Below are positions 1-10,674 of a stretch of 64,000 nt of DNA, one piece after another. Source of the DNA: Eucommia ulmoides (lineage: Eukaryota; Streptophyta; Magnoliopsida; Garryales; Eucommiaceae). The translations under genes and the position numbers were made by a program. Numbering within the stretch: the stretch's first letter is position 1; every line of letters begins with the position of its first letter. The notes under the pieces were generated by a model. It searched no databases and had not been told where the DNA came from. It saw only the letters and a list, made by a program, of their open reading frames with translations. Location: positions 19,985,577-20,049,576 of the forward strand of contig CM028338.1 of NCBI GenBank assembly GCA_016647705.1, read 5' to 3'.

Positions 1-1658
1 AGTATAGTGTGATCATGAAGATCGGGTTATCGTATCCATAGGGATTGTTGTCGTTACTATCAAATACCGCATTTGTCGTGACCTAATTTTATCTAGGCGA
101 TAAACAAATGTATTTAATTAATTAAACTACTACTAATATAACCTAAATTAACTACACTATTATGTTAATATGTTTTAGGGTGAATAATTGTTTGGGGATT
201 AACAAGTTTACAAATACGTGTTTGATTCCGATTTACTCGCGTTTACGTTGTACGACCTATTTGACAACCTCGGTACGTAAACTCCATCGCCACCTCTCCC
301 GAGTGTAAGACGGGAAAATACATGACTTCGAGTTAACAGAGAAGTCCCCCTCAACGTCTTAATGACCCTAGGTCATGTGAGTCTCGCCCAGCGTCATTGA
401 TTGCACACGATCCAACTCCCTTCCGGGTTCTTGGATCGTCGCGTTGTATTTACCCTATCGACAATCTTCGTTCTAAAACTCTCTCGCCACCTCTCCCAAG
501 TTTAAGACGAAGGATATAACGCGACTTTGAGTCAATGAAGAGGTCCCCCTAAACGTCTTAATGACCCTAGGTAGCGTGTGTCTTGCCCAACGTCATCAAT
601 TGTCCATGATTCAAACCCCGACTAGGTTATAGAATCGTGGCATTTGTTTACCTTAATCCGAATCCGGGATTTGTCAAATTCTCGTATTCTCCATTTAAAA
701 ATCCAAGAAAAATAAACAAACAATACAATAAATACAATCAAACTATGAAGAACAAACACAAACCAAACACCGAAATCACCCAAACAACGTATTTATAAAT
801 TAAGAGTTAATCCCTACTACAATCCATATTTAGCTCGGGGCCATAGCCGCATATACAAGAAACTAACGAGCTAAATATGCTCACATGCTCCTAAGATAAA
901 GAAATAAGGAAAAATGATCGAAGAACTTAGCCTCGCCCGAATATAAACCGCTAAGAACGCTCCACGATCGATTTGCCGCCTTCTCCACTTCGGGATGCGA
1001 GCTCCACTACTAAAATCCCTAACCCTAGGCTTAAGTATAGCCTAAAGGGCTAAAAAATGCAAGAGAGGGAAGAGAGGTTCCGGCCAAGGGGGTGGAGAGG
1101 GGGTATTTATAGCAAAAATATCCTAAAAATATCTCAAGACTGTGCAGGGAAAATCCGCCTAGGCGGTGGAAATTGCGCCTAGGCGGAGTTAGGTCGGTTA
1201 AGTCTGATCGCCTGGGCGGTGAAGTAGGCAGTGGACTAGAGAACATTCTATTGAAATTCTGCCTAGGCGAAGAAAACTTCGCCTAGGCGAGCGGCTGTCA
1301 ATAGCCCTTCTTCGTCCTCTGCTAGATTTCCGCCTAAGCGGTAGAATTGTTGCTCAGGTGGTCGTCCGTTAGTAACATTTTTCTTTTCTCTGCATCTTCA
1401 CAGCTTAGGCGGTGGTCTGGACGCCTAAGCGGTGAGCTTGTTTCATCTTTTAGCCTCCGAGCTTGTTTATCCACCGTAACTTCGAACCGCTTTGGTTCGA
1501 TCTCATTGTTTTAGCCCCAGTTTCCTATCTTTTTTACCCACACACCTGAGTTATACAAAAAGTATGAAAACTAATTAAAACATAATAAAAATAACTATAA
1601 ACATCTTCGAAAACTAACCAATTCAGATTGGAAATAGATAGTTTTTTCACACCTATCA
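1..1658 (-). repeat. Athila-like LTR, cut by window edge
   Basis: This is a minus-strand LTR of the dominant family. Its outer end is the reverse complement of TGATAGGTGTG at 1648-1658; the opposite end (about 70 bp) lies beyond the window start. It aligns along its length with the LTRs at 3431-5062, 7045-8677 and 10675-12317. It carries the duplicated ~197-bp module (starts near 292 and 489) and a minus-strand TATA box. No PPT follows position 1658. Copia LTR sequence begins at once, so this LTR lies inside copia DNA, either as a solo LTR or as the 5' LTR of an element lying mostly outside the window. Confidence 0.85.
1104..1432 (-). promoter_or_regulatory. LTR U3 core promoter with four palindrome pairs
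   Basis: On the minus strand a TATAAATA box lies at 1104-1111. Upstream of it (higher coordinates) are four pairs of 12-bp palindromes centred at 1160.5/1180.5, 1264.5/1284.5, 1335.5/1355.5 and 1406.5/1426.5, each pair exactly 20 bp centre to centre. Cores are CCTAGG in the first two pairs. In the last pair CTTAGG is matched by CCTAAG, so the arms are reverse complements. The promoter role is inferred from position. Confidence 0.6.
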
Positions 1659-1889
1659 AGTAGCTTGGTAAACCAAGATATATCGGTGTGTACTGTATTG
1701 CTTATTTCCTTGATTTTATCTTGTGTTGTTTGGGTGTGCACTTAGAGCTTATTACACTTATCCGCTGCTATAAAGATAATAATTAATTTTAGGATAAAAT
1801 TAATTGTTTGATTTTTGAAGTGTTATTATTTCTCTGATAATTTTTTAATTACCCAATTTACCCTCATTCTTAGGTATTCCACTGGGCCA
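1659..1889 (+). repeat. Copia LTR 3'-end fragment
   Basis: This 3' terminal part of a Ty1/copia LTR ends in CTGGGCCAACA at about 1889. It matches 28912-29070 closely (shared run from GCAC.TAGAGCTTATTACAC through TTAATTA-rich sequence to GGGCCAACA). The complete copia element at 37119-45571 ends its 5' LTR in the same CTGGGCCAACA. The following bases are not the TGGTATCAGAGC primer site, so this is probably the outer end of a 3' LTR. Confidence 0.6.
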
Positions 1890-2365
1890 ACAGGGACATT
1901 AATCGAGTTTAAATTGATTTGAGGTGGTAGAAGCTCCGAGTGAGATGAACTTATGAATTTCTTATAATTGGTAAGTTGTGTGCGGATTAAGTACTATTGG
2001 GATTATCTAATCAGGGGTAACTTGGTTTCCATCTCTTCCGGTAAAGATATTGAGGTGTTAATTATTCCTTTATAGAATTAGTTGTGAGTGATTTGCAAGG
2101 GTTTCATCCTTACCTGGAAAAATGATAGTTTGAATGTTTTTGTAAGGTTTTGATTCTTTAGCCTAAGGTACAAAAAAAATTAGGTTATTCTTGAGCCTGT
2201 AAAAAGTAGATGTTATTCTTGAGCTTGGAAAAAAGAAGAGGTTATTCCTGAGCCTAGGAAAATAAATTCGTAAAGGTTGATTATGAGCTTGTGAAAAAAA
2301 TCTTTGTAAGGATTTGGTTCCAACCTTTAATGGAATCTTGAGTTTAGTGGGTGTGAATCTCCGTG
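1890..2365 (+). repeat. Copia LTR-like remnant with short tandem repeat
   Basis: No coding capacity is visible. The text resembles the middle of plant copia LTRs, with about three imperfect ~30-bp repeats of the form TTATTC.TGAGCCT..AAAA between about 2180 and 2275. It stops abruptly at about 2365, where Athila-like LTR sequence begins in mid-LTR. Assignment to copia rests on general resemblance. Confidence 0.35.
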
Positions 2366-2998
2366 GGGCTCGTTAAGACATTAAGAGGGACTTCTTCATT
2401 GACACGAAGTCACGTATTCCCCTGTCTTACAATCAGGAGAGGTGGCGGGAGAGTTTACGAACTGAGATTATCGATAGGGGAAACACAACGCAACGATCCA
2501 ATAACCTGGGAGAGAGTTGGATTGTGTGCAATCGATGACGTTGGGGGCCAGACTCACGTGACCTAGGGTCGTTAAAATGTTGAGGAGGACTTCTTCGTTG
2601 ACACAAAGTCACATATTCTCTTGTCTTAGACTCAGGAGAGGTGGTAGGGGAGTTTACAAACTAAGATTGTCGGATAAGTCGAACGTCGTTAACATAAACT
2701 AAAACGAGATTGAACACGTATTTGTAAATGAAGTTAATCCCTAGACAATCTATTCCCTCAAAACTATCTCAATATTAATATTAGTATAGATAATTTAATT
2801 TGATTAATAGATTAATATTAGTATTTCATTATATTCCATTTATTTTTGCCTAGATAAAATTTGGTTATGATAATCGTGATAATCGATAATAATCACAACC
2901 AATCCCTGTACACACGATAACCCTGAATCTTCTGATGTATAATAAAACTTGACCCATAAACTTGCGGTGTAAGTGGCGACGCGTAATTGCAGCCACCA
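2366..2998 (+). repeat. Truncated Athila-like LTR, 3' part
   Basis: This is the U5-side 630 bp of an LTR of the dominant family, ending GCCACCA at 2998 and followed by AGTTTT and the primer site. The U3 part, including TATA and palindromes, is missing because of the truncation at about 2365. Confidence 0.8.
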
Positions 2999-3005
2999 AG
3001 TTTTT

Positions 3006-3023
3006 TGGCATTGTTGCCGGGGA
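3006..3023 (+). other. Degenerate tRNA-Asp primer binding site
   Basis: TGGCATTGTTGCCGGGGA lies 7 bp after the LTR end. It differs at two positions from TGGCGCCGTTGCCGGGGA, the complement of the plant tRNA-Asp 3' end used by Athila-type elements. Confidence 0.75.
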
Positions 3024-3425
3024 TTGTGTTTTTTATTATTATTGATATTGGGAGTAAATTACCAAATTTTACTTTACGCATTTCTTCTGTGTATAAATTT
3101 TTCTTTGTAGATTTTGTTTTTGTTTTTTCGCAGGGTAGTTGAAGATGTTAGATTGATAGGTACTCTTGTGTTTCTTTCATTGCAACATCTTGCCAGTCTT
3201 TAGGGAATGTCTCGGGCCGAGGACATTAAACCAAGCACTTCTTGGGAGGAAACCCAAGGTCACGAATAAATTAAATCTATCTCCGTCAACTTGAAACGAA
3301 GGCGAGATCCTCTCGCCTCTCAAGTACGTGTTCTAAACCCCCGTCTTCAATATCATGCTATATACTGTCATTGGGATCTCTAACGAGTCGTTTTGGGCAA
3401 TGCCTTTGTTCAATTGGTGGTGATG

Positions 3426-3430
3426 TGTAG
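3426..3430 (+). repeat. Target-site duplication TGTAG, left
   Basis: TGTAG immediately precedes the array end TGGTAG at 3431 and is repeated exactly at 12318-12322. Flanking text reads GATG-TGTAG on the left and TGTAG-TATG on the right, and joins as in the uninterrupted copy near 51580. Confidence 0.9.
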
Positions 3431-5062
3431 TGGTAGCGCGTAAATACGCAGCTACTTACTCTTGCAATTATACGAGGTTTAAGTTTTAGTATAGTGTGAT
3501 AGTTAAGATCGGGTTATTGTATCCATAGGGATTATTGTTGTTACTATCGAATACCGCGTTTGTCGTGACCTAATTTTATCTAGGCGAAAAACAAATGTAT
3601 TTAATTAATTAAACTAATACTAATATATCCTAAATTAACTACACTATTTTGTTAATATGTTTTAGGATGAAGAATTGCATAGGGATTAACGTGTTTACAA
3701 ATACGTCTTCGATTTCGATTTACTCGCGTTCACGTTGTTCGACCTATTTGATAACCTCGGTACGTAAACTCTGCCGCCACCTCTTCCGAGTGTAAGACGG
3801 GGAAATACATGACTTCGAGTCAATGGAGAAGTCTCCCTCAACGTCTTAACGACCCTAGGTCACGTGAGTCTCGCCCAGCGTCATTGATTGCACACAATCC
3901 AACTCCCTCCCAGGTTATTGGATCGTCGTGTTGTATTTACCCTATCGACAATCTCCATTCTAAAACTCCCTCGCCACTTCTTCCGATTGAAAGACAAGGA
4001 ATATAACGCAACTTCGAGCCAACGAAGAGGTCCCCCTTAATGTCTTTACGACACTAGGTAGCGTGTGTCTAGCCCCACGTCATCGATTGTCTACGATTCA
4101 AACCCCGATCGGGTTATAGAATCGTGGCGTTTGTTTACCCTAATCCGAATCCGGAGTTTTTTCAAAACCCCGTATTCTCCATTTATCAATCCAAGCATAA
4201 TAAACAAACAATACGATAAATACAATCAAACTACGAAGAACAATCACAAATGAAACACCGAAATCATCCAAACAACGTATTTATAAATATTAGGTTAATC
4301 CCTACTACAATCCATATTTAACTCGGGGCCATAGCCGCATATAAAATGAAATAACGAGCTAAATATGCTCACATACTCCTAAGATAAAGAAATGAGGAAA
4401 AACGATCGAAGAACTTAGCCTCGTCCGAAGATAAACTGCTCAGAACGCTCCACGATCGATTCGCCGTCTTCTCCACTTCGGGATGCGAGCTCCACTACTA
4501 AAATTCCTAACCCTAGGCTTAAGTATAGCCTAAAGGTCTTAAAAAAGCAAGAGAGGAAAGAGAGATCCCGGCCAAGGGGGAGGAGAGGGGATATTTATAG
4601 CAAAAATATCCTAAAAATATCTAAAGGCTGTGTAGGGCAAATCCGCCTAGGCGGTGGAAATTCCGCCTAGGCGGAGTTAGGTCGGTTAAGTCTGATCGCC
4701 TGAGCGGTAGACTGGAGAACATTTTGTTGGATTTTTGCCTAAGCGGTAGAATTTCCGCTTAGGCGGTCATCCGTCTGTAACATTTTTCTCTTCTTTATAT
4801 CTTCACCGCTTAGGCGGTGGTCTGGACGCCTAAGCGAGGGCCTGTTTCAACTTTTAGCCTCCGAGCTTGTTTATCCACCGTAACTTCGAACCGCTTTGGT
4901 TCGATCTCATCGTTTTAGCTCTAGTTTCCTATATTTTTTACCTACACACCTGAGTTATACAAAAAGTATAAATACTAATTAAAACATAATAAAAATAACT
5001 ATAAACATATTCGAAAACTAACCAATTCGGATTGGAAATAGATAGTTTTTTCACACCTATCA
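3431..5062 (-). repeat. Array LTR-1 (outer 3' LTR)
   Basis: 1632 bp, from TGGTAG (end of the LTR read on minus) to the complement of TGATAGGTGTG. It contains the ~197-bp internal duplication (module starts near 3777 and 3973). Diagnostic differences from the other array LTRs in its low half include GCATAGGGATTAAC at about 3677. Confidence 0.9.
4591..4838 (-). promoter_or_regulatory. LTR-1 U3 core: TATA and palindrome pairs
   Basis: The minus-strand TATA box lies at 4591-4599. Palindrome pairs upstream are centred at 4648.5/4668.5 (both CCGCCTAGGCGG), 4740.5/4760.5 (CCTAAG opposite CTTAGG) and 4811.5/4831.5 (CTTAGG opposite CCTAAG), all 20 bp apart with 8-nt spacers. A single unpaired motif is centred at 4701.5. 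Function is inferred. Confidence 0.6.
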
Positions 5063-5076
5063 ATACCCCCAAACTT
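5063..5076 (-). other. Polypurine tract of array internal 1
   Basis: On minus this reads AAGTTTGGGGGTAT directly before the LTR start TGATAGG. It is the plus-strand priming site, placed as expected at the internal/3' LTR border. Confidence 0.85.
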
Positions 5077-5624
5077 AGAATTTGGCTAGTCCTCGAGCCA
5101 AACACACACACTAAAATGAAAAATACAACAAATAGAAATAAATAACAAACAACCTAAAAACAATCTAAACATAACAACATGCGAGTTTTGACTTCTTCTA
5201 ACGGCCTATTTATTTTTGCCCTCAACAATCGCCAGTAATATTGAGTTCAAGCGGTAACACACAACATGTAATGTTCTAGAATTTTGACATGCAATAATGG
5301 TGAACGCTATTCTAGATCCTGTAAACGTATTAGTGCGAGACTCAATAATATAACTATACAATGATCGGATTAAATTATCCCCCAACAAAATTCTTGAGTC
5401 AAGGATTACCATAAGCTAGATTGGGGTCCACTCTCCACTAATGTAGGTTTAGTAGTTCATGAAGATCATTAGGGCTTGGTTCAGTTAAGGTTAATTTGGC
5501 CAAGGGTAATTTGGAATAGAAAACCGGGTTAACGTTACCCAAGGCTCAACACTTGGCACATTCACTCTCGAATCCCCATAGAAAGATTGGAAAATAATCC
5601 CGAACATGCATTTAAGACCGACAT

Positions 5625-5797
5625 ACTCACTTGTCAAAAGAAACGGAAATAAAAACCGTATGTACATTTGTTTTTTGTTTTTTTTTCTATTTTTTTTTTC
5701 TTTTCTTTTCAACGAAGATACCCCTAAATTTATTTGATTGTTACAATTGATGGGGTGTGTGAAATATAAAAAAAAAAAAAACGACAAGTGAGCACTC
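5625..5797 (-). promoter_or_regulatory. Conserved long dyad with PPT-like tract
   Basis: Outer arms ACTCACTTGTC (5625-5635) and GACAAGTGAG (5783-5792) enclose T-rich and A-rich arms. A purine-rich TTTAGGGGT tract (minus, 5719-5731) lies between them. The same layout occurs in every other copy in the window, in both orientations. Possible roles are a second plus-strand priming site, RNA packaging or 3'-end formation; none is shown. Confidence 0.45.
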
Positions 5798-7020
5798 AAA
5801 TACCGAACCAATTTGAAGTTCGCCCTAATCCCAACCGCTCACATCAAGAAGCCTTTGCAATGGCTAACTTGATTCACTCAAATATGCCTTTGATTTAGCG
5901 ATAAAGGACTGGAAGGAATTCAATTGGCCATGATATTGGTTTATGTGTTCTGAATTGAATCTGCATTTAGGCTTCGACAGGGTAACGAGGGATAATCATT
6001 TTACAAGGTAGGCTTCAAAGGCTCAAGCGACAAAGAGAATGCCTAAATCACTTCTCCTGAACTACCTCGCCTAGCATTTCGCCTCAAGGTTCCCCTCAAT
6101 CAAGTTCTAGAACCCTTAATGTGTCATGAATTTGGTTAATCGATAATCGTCCTCAAATCAATTGAATGACTATATATATTGAGTCTATGTGCTCGTGCAT
6201 ATTAGGATCTATAATAATTTTGACCAAAACGCATAGTCAAGCACACAGAATCACACATGCATGGGTATTACCCTGGACTTCCAAAACAACTAGGGGTAAT
6301 TTTCATCATCGGGTATCGGCCCACATGAACGCAAAACTCAACATATAACAACAACTCAAGAACATAAACACATTCTAACCTAAACACACATGCAATACGG
6401 AAAACGATAACACATAAACTATCATACTACTAAATACAACACATCACTGCCAAACTTAAATTGGACAGTGTCCTCAGCGAACCCAATCATCATTCTCAAC
6501 ATATGAAATTTAAAGCATGCTGACGAAGGGTGTTTAGAACACTTACCTGGGAGGCGAGAGGATCTCGCCTCCGAATTAAGTCAGATGTGATGGATCAAAA
6601 AGAATTGCTTGGGTTGCCTCCCAAGAAGTGCGTGGTTTAATGTCCTCGACCAGACATTTTCAGAACGCCCTCAAGATTGGCGAGGTTTTGCTTTGGATGG
6701 TATGATCTTTCAATCGAAACACCTCACTGGCTTATGTGCTTGGCCAAGCAACATAAAACGATTTGGAATCCTGTCAAAAGGAATGCATCAATACCCGTCG
6801 ATCTAACATCGCCAAGTACCCTGCATTGGAAACAAAAACAAAACTACAAACAAAAACTATATACAAAATAAATGCCTAAAGTAAAATTAAGTCATTTACA
6901 CACAATATCAATAATAACAACTTCGCCAATCCCCGGCAATACGAAACACTTGCTTCCCCTATCTAAAACTTAAGTCTCCAGAGCTGTTACTGCGTTTTTC
7001 CGACAATTAGATCAAAACAA

Positions 7021-7038
7021 TCCCCGGCAACGGCGCCA
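7021..7038 (-). other. tRNA-Asp primer binding site
   Basis: Minus-strand TGGCGCCGTTGCCGGGGA, an 18-base perfect complement to the plant tRNA-Asp 3' end, 6 bp from the LTR end at 7045. Confidence 0.9.
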
Positions 7039-7044
7039 AAAACT

Positions 7045-8677
7045 TGGTAGTGCGTAAATACGCAGCTAATTACTCTCGCAAGTGTACGAGGTCTAAGTTT
7101 TAGTATAGTGTGATCATTAAGATCGGGTTATCGTATCCACAGGGATTGTTGTCGCTACTATTGAATACCGCGTTTGTCTTGACCTAATTTTATATAGGCG
7201 AAAAACAAATGTATTTAATTAATTAAACTAATACTAATATATTCTAAATTAACTACACTATTATGTTAATATATTTTAGGGTGAAGAATTTCAAAGGTAT
7301 TAACGTGTTTACAAATACGTGTTCGATTTCGATTTACTCGCGTTTATGTTGTTCGACCAATTTGATAACCTCGGTACGTAAACTCCGCCGCCACCTCTTC
7401 CGAGTGTAAGATAGGGGAATACATGACTTCGAGTCAATGGAGAAGTCCCCCTCAACGTCTTAACGATCCTAGGTCACGTGAGTCTCGCCCAGCGTCATTG
7501 ATTGCACACAATCCAACTCCCTCCCGGGTTATTGGATCGTCGTGTTGTATTTACCCTATCGACAATCTCCGTTCTAAAACTCCCTCGCCACCTCTTCCGA
7601 GTGTAAGACGAGGAATATAATGCTACTTCGAGCCAACAAAGAGGTCCCCCTTAATGTCTTTACGACCCTAGGTAGCATGTGTCTAGCCCCACGTCATCGA
7701 TTGTCTACGATTCAAACCCCGATCGGGTTATAGAATTGTGGCGTTTGTTTACCCTAATCCGAATCCGGAGTTTTTTCAAAACCCCGTATTCTCCATTTAT
7801 CAATCCAAGCATAATAAACAAACAATACGATAAATACAATCAAACTACGAAGAACAATCACAAATGAAACACCGAAATCATCCAAACAACGTATTTATAA
7901 ATATTAGGTTAATCCCTACTACAATCCATATTTAACTCGGGGCCATAGCCGCATATACAATGAAATAACGAGCTAAATATGCTCACATACTCCTAAGATA
8001 AAGAAATAAGGAAAAACGATCGAAGAACTTAGCCTCGTCCGAAGATAAACTGCTCAGAACGCTCCACGATCGATTCGCCGTCTTCTCCACTTCGGGATGC
8101 GAGCTCCACTACTAAAATTCCTAACCCTAGGCTTAAGTATAGCCTAAAGGTCTTAAAAAAGCAAGAGAGGAAAGAGAGATCCCGGCCAAGGGGGAGGAGA
8201 GGGGATATTTATAGCAAAAATATCCTAAAAATATCTAAAGGCTGTGTAGGGCAAATCCGCCTAGGCGGTGGAAATTCCGCCTAGGCGGAGTTAGATCGGT
8301 TAAGTCTGATCGCCTGAGCGGTGGACTGGAGATCATTTTGTTGGATTTTTGCCTAAGCGGTAGAATTTCCGCTTAGGCGGTCATCCGTCTGTAACATTTT
8401 TCTCTTCTCTATATCTTCACCGCTTAGGCGGTGGTCTGCACGCCTAAGCGATGGGCCTGTTTCAGCTTTTAGCCTCCGAGCTTGTTTATCCACCGTAACT
8501 TCGAACCGCTTTGGTTCAATCTCATCGTTTTAGCTCTAGTTTCCTATATTTTTTACCTACACACCTGAGTTATACAAAAAGTATAAATACTAATTAAAAC
8601 ATAATAAAAATAACTATAAACATATTCGAAAACTAACCAATTCGGATTGGAAATAGATAGTTTTTTCACACCTATCA
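7045..8677 (-). repeat. Array LTR-2 (middle, hybrid LTR)
   Basis: 1633 bp. From 7045 to about 7680 it shares variants with LTR-3 (for example TTTCAAAGGTATTAACGTG, TAAGATAGGGG, AATGCTACTTCG, TAGCATGTG). From about 7785 to 8677 it shares variants with LTR-1 (AACCCCGTATT, AACTGCTCAGAACG, AGGTCTTAAAAAAGC, TTTCCTATATTTTTTACC). The switch falls between about 7680 and 7790. Confidence 0.9.
8205..8456 (-). promoter_or_regulatory. LTR-2 U3 core: TATA and palindrome pairs
   Basis: TATA on minus at 8205-8213. The first palindrome pair is centred at 8262.5/8282.5 (CCGCCTAGGCGG twice, 20 bp apart). CCTAAG/CTTAGG pairs follow up to about 8450, as in LTR-1. Confidence 0.6.
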
Positions 8678-10674
8678 ATACCCCCAAACTCAGAATTTGG
8701 CTAGTCCTCGAGCCAAACACACACACTAAAATGAAAAATACAACAAATAGAAATAAATAACAAACAACCTAAAAACAATCTAAACATAACAACATGCGAG
8801 TTTTGACTTCTTCTAACGGCCTATTTATTTTTGCCCTCAACAATCGCCAGTAATATTGAGTTCAGGCGGTAACACACAACATGTAATGTTCTAGAATTTT
8901 GACATGCAATAATGGTGAACGCTATTCTAGATCCTGTAAACGTATTAGTGCGAGACTCAATAATATAACTATACAACGATCGGATTAAATTATCCCCCAA
9001 CAAAATTCTTGAGTCAAGGATTACCATAAGCTAGATTGGGGTCCACTCTCCACTAATGTAGGTTTAGTAGTTCATGAAGATCATTAGGGCTTGGTTCGGT
9101 TAAGGTTAATTTGGCCAAGGGTAATTTGGAATAGAAAACCGGGTTAACGTTGTTAACTTAACGTTACCCAAGGCTCAACACTTGGCACATTCACTCTCGA
9201 ATCCCCATAGAAAGATTGGAAAATAATCCCGAACATGCATTTAAGACCGACAAACTCACTTGTCAAAAGAAACGGAAATAAAAACCGTATGTACATTTGT
9301 TTTTTGTTTTTTTTTCAATTTTTTTTTTCTTTTCTTTTCAACGAACACACCCCTAAACTTATTTGATTGTTACAATTGATGGGGTGTGTGAAATATAAAA
9401 AAAAAAAAAAACGACAAGTGAGCACTCAAATACCGAACCAATTTGAAGTTCGCCCTAATCCCAACCGCTCACATCAAGAAGCCTTTGCAATGGCTAACTT
9501 GATTCACTCAAATATGCCTTTGATTTAGCGATAAAGGACTGGAAGGAATTCAATTGGCCATGATATTGGTTTATGTGTTCTGAATTGAATCTGCATTTAG
9601 GCTTCGACAGGGTAACGAGGGATAATCATTTTACAAGGTAGGCTTCAAAGGCTCAAGCGACAAAGAGAATGCCTAAATCACTTCTCCTGAACTACCTCGC
9701 CTAGCATTTCGCCTCAAGGTTCCCCTCAATCAAGTTCTAGAACCCTTAATGTGTCATGAATTTGGTTAATCGATAATCGTCCTCAAATCAATTGAATGAC
9801 TATATATATTGAGTCTATGTGCTCGTGCATATTAGGATCTACAATAATTTTGACCAAAACGCATAGTCAAGCACACAGAATCACACATGCATGGGTATTA
9901 CCCTGGACTTCCAAAACAACTAGGGGTAATTTTCATCATCGGGTATCGGCCCACATGAACGCAAAACTCAACATATAAAAACAACTCAAAAATATAAACA
10001 CATTCTAACCTAAACACACATGCAATACGGAAAACGATAACACATAAACTATCATACTACTAAATACAACACATCACTGCCAAACTTAAAGTGGACAGTG
10101 TCCTCAGCGAACCCAATCATCATTCTCAACATATGAAATTTAAAGCATGCTGACGAAGGGTGTTTAGAACACTTACCTGGGAGGCGAGAGGATCTCGCCT
10201 CCGAATTAAGTCAGATGTGATGGATCAAAAAGAATTTCTTGGGTTGCCTCCCAAGAAGTGTGTGGTTTAATGTCCTCGACCAGACATTTTCAGAACGCCC
10301 TCAAGATTGGCGAGGTTTTGCTTTGGATGCTATGATCTTTCAATCGAAACACCTCACTAGCTTATGTGCTTGGCCAAGCAACATAAAACGATTTGGAATC
10401 CTGTCAAAAGGAATGAATCAATACCCGTCGATCTAACATCGCCAAGTACCCTGCATTGGAAACAAAAACAAAACTACAAACTAAAACTATATACAAAATA
10501 AATGCCTAAAGTAAAATTAAGTCATTTACACACAATATCAATAATAACAACTTCGCCAATCCCCGGCAATACGAAACACTTGCTTCCCCTATCTAAAACT
10601 TAAGTCTCCAGAGCTGTTACCGCGTTTTTCCGACAATTAGATCAAAACAATCCCCGGCAACGGCGCCAAAAACT
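8678..10674 (-). repeat. Array internal region 2, gag-less
   Basis: 1997 bp and almost identical to 5063-7044. It retains the full GGGTTAACGTTGTTAACTTAACGTTACCC-type dyad near 9140-9170, a PPT at 8678-8691, the long dyad 9254-9422 with a PPT-like tract at 9347-9360, and a perfect PBS at 10651-10668. Confidence 0.85.
10651..10668 (-). other. tRNA-Asp primer binding site
   Basis: Second perfect TGGCGCCGTTGCCGGGGA of the array, directly inside LTR-3. This is the only PBS of the array next to an outer 5' LTR. Confidence 0.9.

Larger units (their letters stand above)
2999..3430 (+). repeat. Internal region piece 1 of the plus element
   Basis: It runs from the PBS through the leader to a stub of gag (ATGTTAGATTGATAGG near 3145). 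Then comes the conserved box GGACATTAAACCAAGCACTTCTTGGGAGG near 3223-3251, which in gag-bearing copies lies just after the gag stop. Almost all gag is deleted. It is interrupted at 3430 by the triple-LTR array and resumes at 12323. Confidence 0.75.
5063..7044 (-). repeat. Array internal region 1, gag-less
   Basis: 1982 bp. Read on minus it holds the primer site (7021-7038), a leader, a gag stub of about a dozen codons starting ATGTTAGATCG, the TTAAACCACGCACTTCTTGGGAGG box near 6609-6650 and a non-coding 3' region ending at the PPT. It lacks 15 bp inside the GTTAAC dyad (near 5530) that its sister region retains. Short open frames here are not conserved as proteins. Confidence 0.85.

Noticed and set aside
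1104..1432. CRISPR-like spaced palindromes
   Set aside because: Plant LTR context, variable repeats and spacers of 8-9 bp; no array geometry or associated genes.
3809..4253. Recurrent 62-65 codon open frames conserved among LTR copies
   Set aside because: Their similarity simply mirrors LTR DNA identity. They lie on the strand opposite to the element and carry frame-neutral and frame-breaking changes alike.
5491..5811. 106-codon minus-strand open frame
   Set aside because: It runs through the T/A-rich long dyad. The near-identical sister region at about 9100-9430 has small indels and does not keep the frame.
7021..7038. tRNA-Asp gene fragments (CCCCGGCAACGGCGCC)
   Set aside because: Only the 18-nt 3' end complement is present, always next to an LTR end. 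It is a primer binding site, not a tRNA gene.
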